DNA of 14,950 bases, from assembly GCA_017610225.1 (NCBI GenBank), contig JAFCCM010000043.1:1-14950 (forward strand). Direction: 5' to 3'. Shown in pieces: positions 13,301 to 14,950 of the stretch. This DNA comes from Candidatus Aenigmatarchaeota archaeon. GTDB taxonomy: Archaea; Aenigmatarchaeota; Aenigmatarchaeia; CG10238-14. The position numbers and the translations under genes are program-made. How positions within the stretch are numbered: position 1 is the first letter of the stretch; every line of letters starts with the position of its first letter. The notes under the pieces were generated by a model. The model did not search any database. It saw nothing but the letters and a program-made list of their open reading frames with translations, and was not told the DNA's origin.

Positions 13301-13573
13301 ATTCATAATACAGGAAATAAAGGTTATATGTATAGAGTGAGTGGAATTGACACAATGACTGCTCCACCAGAGATAGTTAAAAGATATGAAAAATTTGTTG
13401 TTGAGCATGGGAAGCTTGAAGTTATAGCTATACCTGACGAAGAAGCTCGACTTCCAACATACTTTTTTCCTGACATAAAAGGGAATTTAAAATTTTGCTT
13501 TGAAGATCGTCATGAGTTAATGTTAAAACCATTAATGGATTCTAAACAAAATATGGAGGTAATAACAATATAA
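10340..13573 (+). CDS. Family 4 uracil-DNA glycosylase fused to family B DNA polymerase
   Basis: The protein has 1077 residues. Residues 1-190 form a complete family 4 UDG: ENPGKEE at 42-48, PLIGRSGQ at 56-63, TNVVLC at 82-87 and HPSF at 161-164. Cysteines 11, 14, 87 and 107 sit where the 4Fe-4S ligands of thermophilic family 4 UDGs lie. After a basic linker comes a T4/RB69-like replicative polymerase with 3'-5' exonuclease motifs DIE (328-330), NFD (412-414) and YNIRD (507-511). Polymerase motifs are A DFASLYPNI (595-603), B KVLANTLYG (727-735), C DTDS (809-812) and KKRY (877-880). All catalytic residues are present, so both activities are probably intact. No frame break lies between the halves, hence a true fusion. 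AAAAAGGA precedes the ATG. SPO1-type phages are known to fuse a UDG-like domain to a family A polymerase; here the partner is family B. Confidence 0.95.
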   Translation: MNSIKKSFANCLECDLLDSPSCILETNCEKDLSKVEIIFIAENPGKEEVGANPPRPLIGRSGQTFRKFFKQFKLNKIKYLITNVVLCQTINQDGTTGNPTDDVIEKCKVNCMNLIEICNPKLIVLLGTSPMKAFDIAKSGITKLHGKIFKWKNYNVFITVHPSFVNRNQKVWMPKFEEDMAKIAGMIEGKEIKIKKSSGVRKLGKKGIHRYKIPEKFYTDNYRLIDIQYLSTQKKVLYIFRDANNKKIYHTENDDYICYQAPPGLETRKIVPYDELDQVCVAFKDQVVLDPDITYEGDVKITIKHAMDYYHFNQKEAIKTESNIKFFDIEIDTGKYKGFPHAIDAAFPINMISSIYNKRQICYVIDNKTEPIVEKKEFELKIFKSEYAMMKEFIKDFKDEDPDYIAGWNSINFDLSYIFNRLPKLKINQRSMSLFNEFYVDGPKYFCKLAGCIAIDQEFMYRTFTFTKMENYKLGFISQYELKRTKIQLPLPMNEMYWKMLNKTIEYNIRDTEIIKDLEDKLQHINLINELRIVCKTSFEGISSFSQIDSLMLNHLKGKGWASKNADMYIKKKKYPGAFVFDPIPGIYNSITDFDFASLYPNIIITYNIGINNFVMKFDDSTLGYELTYHPENLPEKIKVIIDPTYAKKEVMITSDQLLKKVKEQNLVYTINGCFFKAHDKEVSVFSDVVGGLMSTRKNYKDKMFDSIEEKDKTSEFFYYTRQLVYKVLANTLYGVVANKSFRFFDISLAAAVTLSGQESLKASIVEGDAYMRHLDKGKDYVKPLEITKKEMYEKEMPTRRHEYIITGDTDSIFCCFQNFSGDKTVGKIQNWCEDIQSFLNDDIMTSIVERHNVPLDYNKLVLKNELIISRGLFLAKKRYAIRVINKEGKDIDKVEYMGVEIKRSDYPSKSKEFLSQLIDLILKSEKVSLTQLLKFVNREKSEFIDLIRKGDKSIARPVSWGKKLKDYKLVPQGVRAMLAWNQIMYDIHNTGNKGYMYRVSGIDTMTAPPEIVKRYEKFVVEHGKLEVIAIPDEEARLPTYFFPDIKGNLKFCFEDRHELMLKPLMDSKQNMEVITI

Positions 13574-14313
13574 TGAGTAATGACAAATACAAAAGATATC
13601 TTGATCCTACTTTTCCTTTACTTGAAAAGTATAGAGAAATAGCGCCAGGTTCATATAAACATTCACAAAATGTTGCAAATATTTGTGAGTCAATTGCAAT
13701 TGAATTAGAACTTGATGTGGAACTTATGAGATGTTGTGGGTTATTTCATGATATAGGTAAAATGAACTACCCGTTAAATTTTTCTGAAAATCAATCCTCA
13801 AAAATAAATATACATGATGATATTGAACCAAATATGTCTTATCATTTAATTACAAGGCACGTTTCGGATGGAGTCTTAATTCTTCTACAAAATGATTTTC
13901 CACTTGAAGTTATAAAAATTATTAGTGAACATCATGGTGATACTCTTTTAAAACAATTTCATAAAAAAGATGAAGATTCTCCAGAAGATTTTTTTCGTTA
14001 CAAAGGTAAAAAACCAACTTCAATAGAATCAATTGTTCTTATGATTGTAGATTCTGTAGAAGCGACATCTAGGGCAATGATGATGCAAAAAGAAGAAGGT
14101 GAAGAAAATGGAGATTTTATAAAAAGAGTTATACGCTCAACTATTGAAAGATTAGATGATGATGATCAGTTAGATCAGATTTTACATGGTGCAATTAAGC
14201 AAATTAAAAGAATCTTATATAAGGAACTTGAAAGTATTTACCACAAAAGAGTTTCTTACAATAAAGATGATGAAGTGATAGACAATGTAAAACCAAATAA
14301 GAACAAAAAATAA
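13573..14313 (+). CDS. Soluble PgpH-type HD phosphodiesterase (probable c-di-AMP hydrolase)
   Basis: The protein has 246 residues, and nearly all of it matches the cytosolic HD domain of the 7TM-HD (PgpH) c-di-AMP phosphodiesterases. The order is APGSYKHS (H30), LFHDIGKMNYP (H59, D60), FSENQ (70-74), HDDIEPNMS (H81), ITRHVSDGV (H96), EHHGDTLLKQF (H120, H121), FRYKGKKPTS (141-150), MIVDSVEATSR (D160) and a C-terminal SIYHKR. All metal ligands of the family are present. The seven membrane helices and extracellular domain of cellular PgpH are absent, so this is a free cytosolic enzyme. The start overlaps the polymerase stop by one base (TAATG), with GGAGG about 14 bases upstream inside the polymerase gene. 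Substrate is inferred from the family; another cyclic nucleotide is possible. QueE follows after 19 bases. Confidence 0.9.
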   Translation: MSNDKYKRYLDPTFPLLEKYREIAPGSYKHSQNVANICESIAIELELDVELMRCCGLFHDIGKMNYPLNFSENQSSKINIHDDIEPNMSYHLITRHVSDGVLILLQNDFPLEVIKIISEHHGDTLLKQFHKKDEDSPEDFFRYKGKKPTSIESIVLMIVDSVEATSRAMMMQKEEGEENGDFIKRVIRSTIERLDDDDQLDQILHGAIKQIKRILYKELESIYHKRVSYNKDDEVIDNVKPNKNKK

Positions 14314-14332
14314 ATGAAAGGAGAGTGTTTTT

Positions 14333-14950
14333 ATGGAAGAAAATCAAGTAAAACTTATTGAATTATTTAGAAGTTTTCAAGGAGAGGGAGTAGATAGAGG
14401 TCGTTCAATGATCATTTTAAGATTTAAATATTGCAATAAGAATTGCAGTTTTTGTGATACAAAGGTTAAAATGAGAATCTCACAAGAAGGAATCTACAAT
14501 TTAAAAGATATTCAAAGAACTATAAATAGGTATAAATGTGGAATCCTTGTAACAGGTGGAGAACCAACAATTTCAAATCATTTTGATGAAACCTTACTAT
14601 TATTAAATGAGCTTTCATATCCAATAGCAAATGTTGAAACTAATGGTTATGATCTTTTAAATCTTATTTCAAGAGTTAAATCAAACAAAAATATAAATTA
14701 TTCGTATTCACCAAAGATGTTTTCAGAAAAAGAATTGGATTATGAAATGGGAATAACGGAAAAGTTAATTAGACATTCAAATGTTTATTTCAAAGTTGTT
14801 TATGAAAATAGAGAAGATGTTTTATATTATTTAGAATGGTTAAGTAAATTAAATGTAAATCAGAGAGTATATTTAATGATTGAGGGAATAACAAGAGCAG
14901 ATTTAATAAAAAATTCGGGAGCTGTATTTGATGCTTGTGAAAAATATAAA
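14333..14950 (+). CDS. queE: QueE-like 7-carboxy-7-deazaguanine synthase, radical SAM (3' end outside window)
   Basis: 206 codons are visible and open at the window edge. QueE converts carboxy-tetrahydropterin to 7-carboxy-7-deazaguanine, the precursor of preQ0. The cluster motif CNKNCSFCD (C34, C38, C41) is the radical SAM CxxxCxxC. It is preceded by SFQGEG (14-19), the hallmark of QueE, and followed by TGGEPT (around 70) and VETNGY. AAAGGAG lies 7 bases before the ATG. Many phages carry queE with folE, queD and queC to make deazaguanine DNA bases that block restriction; those partners, if present, are outside the window. It could instead be a paralogous radical SAM enzyme, since only part is seen, but the combination of motifs makes QueE the best call. 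Confidence 0.85.
   Translation, partial: MEENQVKLIELFRSFQGEGVDRGRSMIILRFKYCNKNCSFCDTKVKMRISQEGIYNLKDIQRTINRYKCGILVTGGEPTISNHFDETLLLLNELSYPIANVETNGYDLLNLISRVKSNKNINYSYSPKMFSEKELDYEMGITEKLIRHSNVYFKVVYENREDVLYYLEWLSKLNVNQRVYLMIEGITRADLIKNSGAVFDACEKYK

Noticed and set aside
1..14950. CRISPR array, insertion sequence or integrase attachment site
   Set aside because: No regularly spaced direct repeats, transposase, terminal inverted repeats or integrase were seen in the window.

Overview
The window reads as accessory and replication DNA of a large, AT-rich tailed bacteriophage. The signs are tightly packed genes with strong GGAG-type ribosome binding sites, phage-encoded tRNAs, two HNH endonucleases, a T4/RB69-type family B DNA polymerase, a QueE-like enzyme and many very small unrecognised genes. 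No structural gene is present, so the host cannot be named.

Left arm (1-5392, all minus strand). In transcription order from right to left there are two tandem copies of a structured RNA (5392-5111 and 5042-4709) and a strong intrinsic terminator (4702-4641). These are followed by pncB (nicotinate phosphoribosyltransferase), tRNA-Pro, two small proteins and an HNH endonuclease whose start region folds into a hairpin. Next come tRNA-Leu(UAG), a probable tRNA-Gln, tRNA-Leu(UAA), two small proteins and nadE (NAD synthetase, cut by the window edge). PncB and NadE are the first and last enzymes of the Preiss-Handler route to NAD; the middle enzyme is not in the window.

Middle (5424-9338, plus strand). 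Following a repeated upstream element lie a short PIG-L/LmbE deacetylase, a three-helix membrane protein resembling half of PnuC, a second HNH endonuclease with three internal repeats, two small proteins, a GT-B glycosyltransferase and two more unrecognised proteins. Genes overlap or nearly touch, which suggests one operon. It converges on a minus-strand gene for a DnaJ-type zinc-finger protein without a J domain (9343-10143), with a 12-bp stem at the junction.

Right arm (10273-14950, plus strand). A second copy of the upstream element precedes a 1077-residue fusion of a family 4 uracil-DNA glycosylase to a family B DNA polymerase. It is followed, with a 1-base overlap, by a soluble HD protein closely resembling the catalytic domain of PgpH-type c-di-AMP phosphodiesterases, and then by a QueE-like radical SAM enzyme that runs off the window.

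Taken together, the window looks like a take-over kit: NAD supply, translation support, uracil-aware replication, probable nucleotide-signal degradation and possible DNA base modification. The most unusual element is the tandem RNA, whose two copies keep the same helices through at least seven compensatory base-pair changes.
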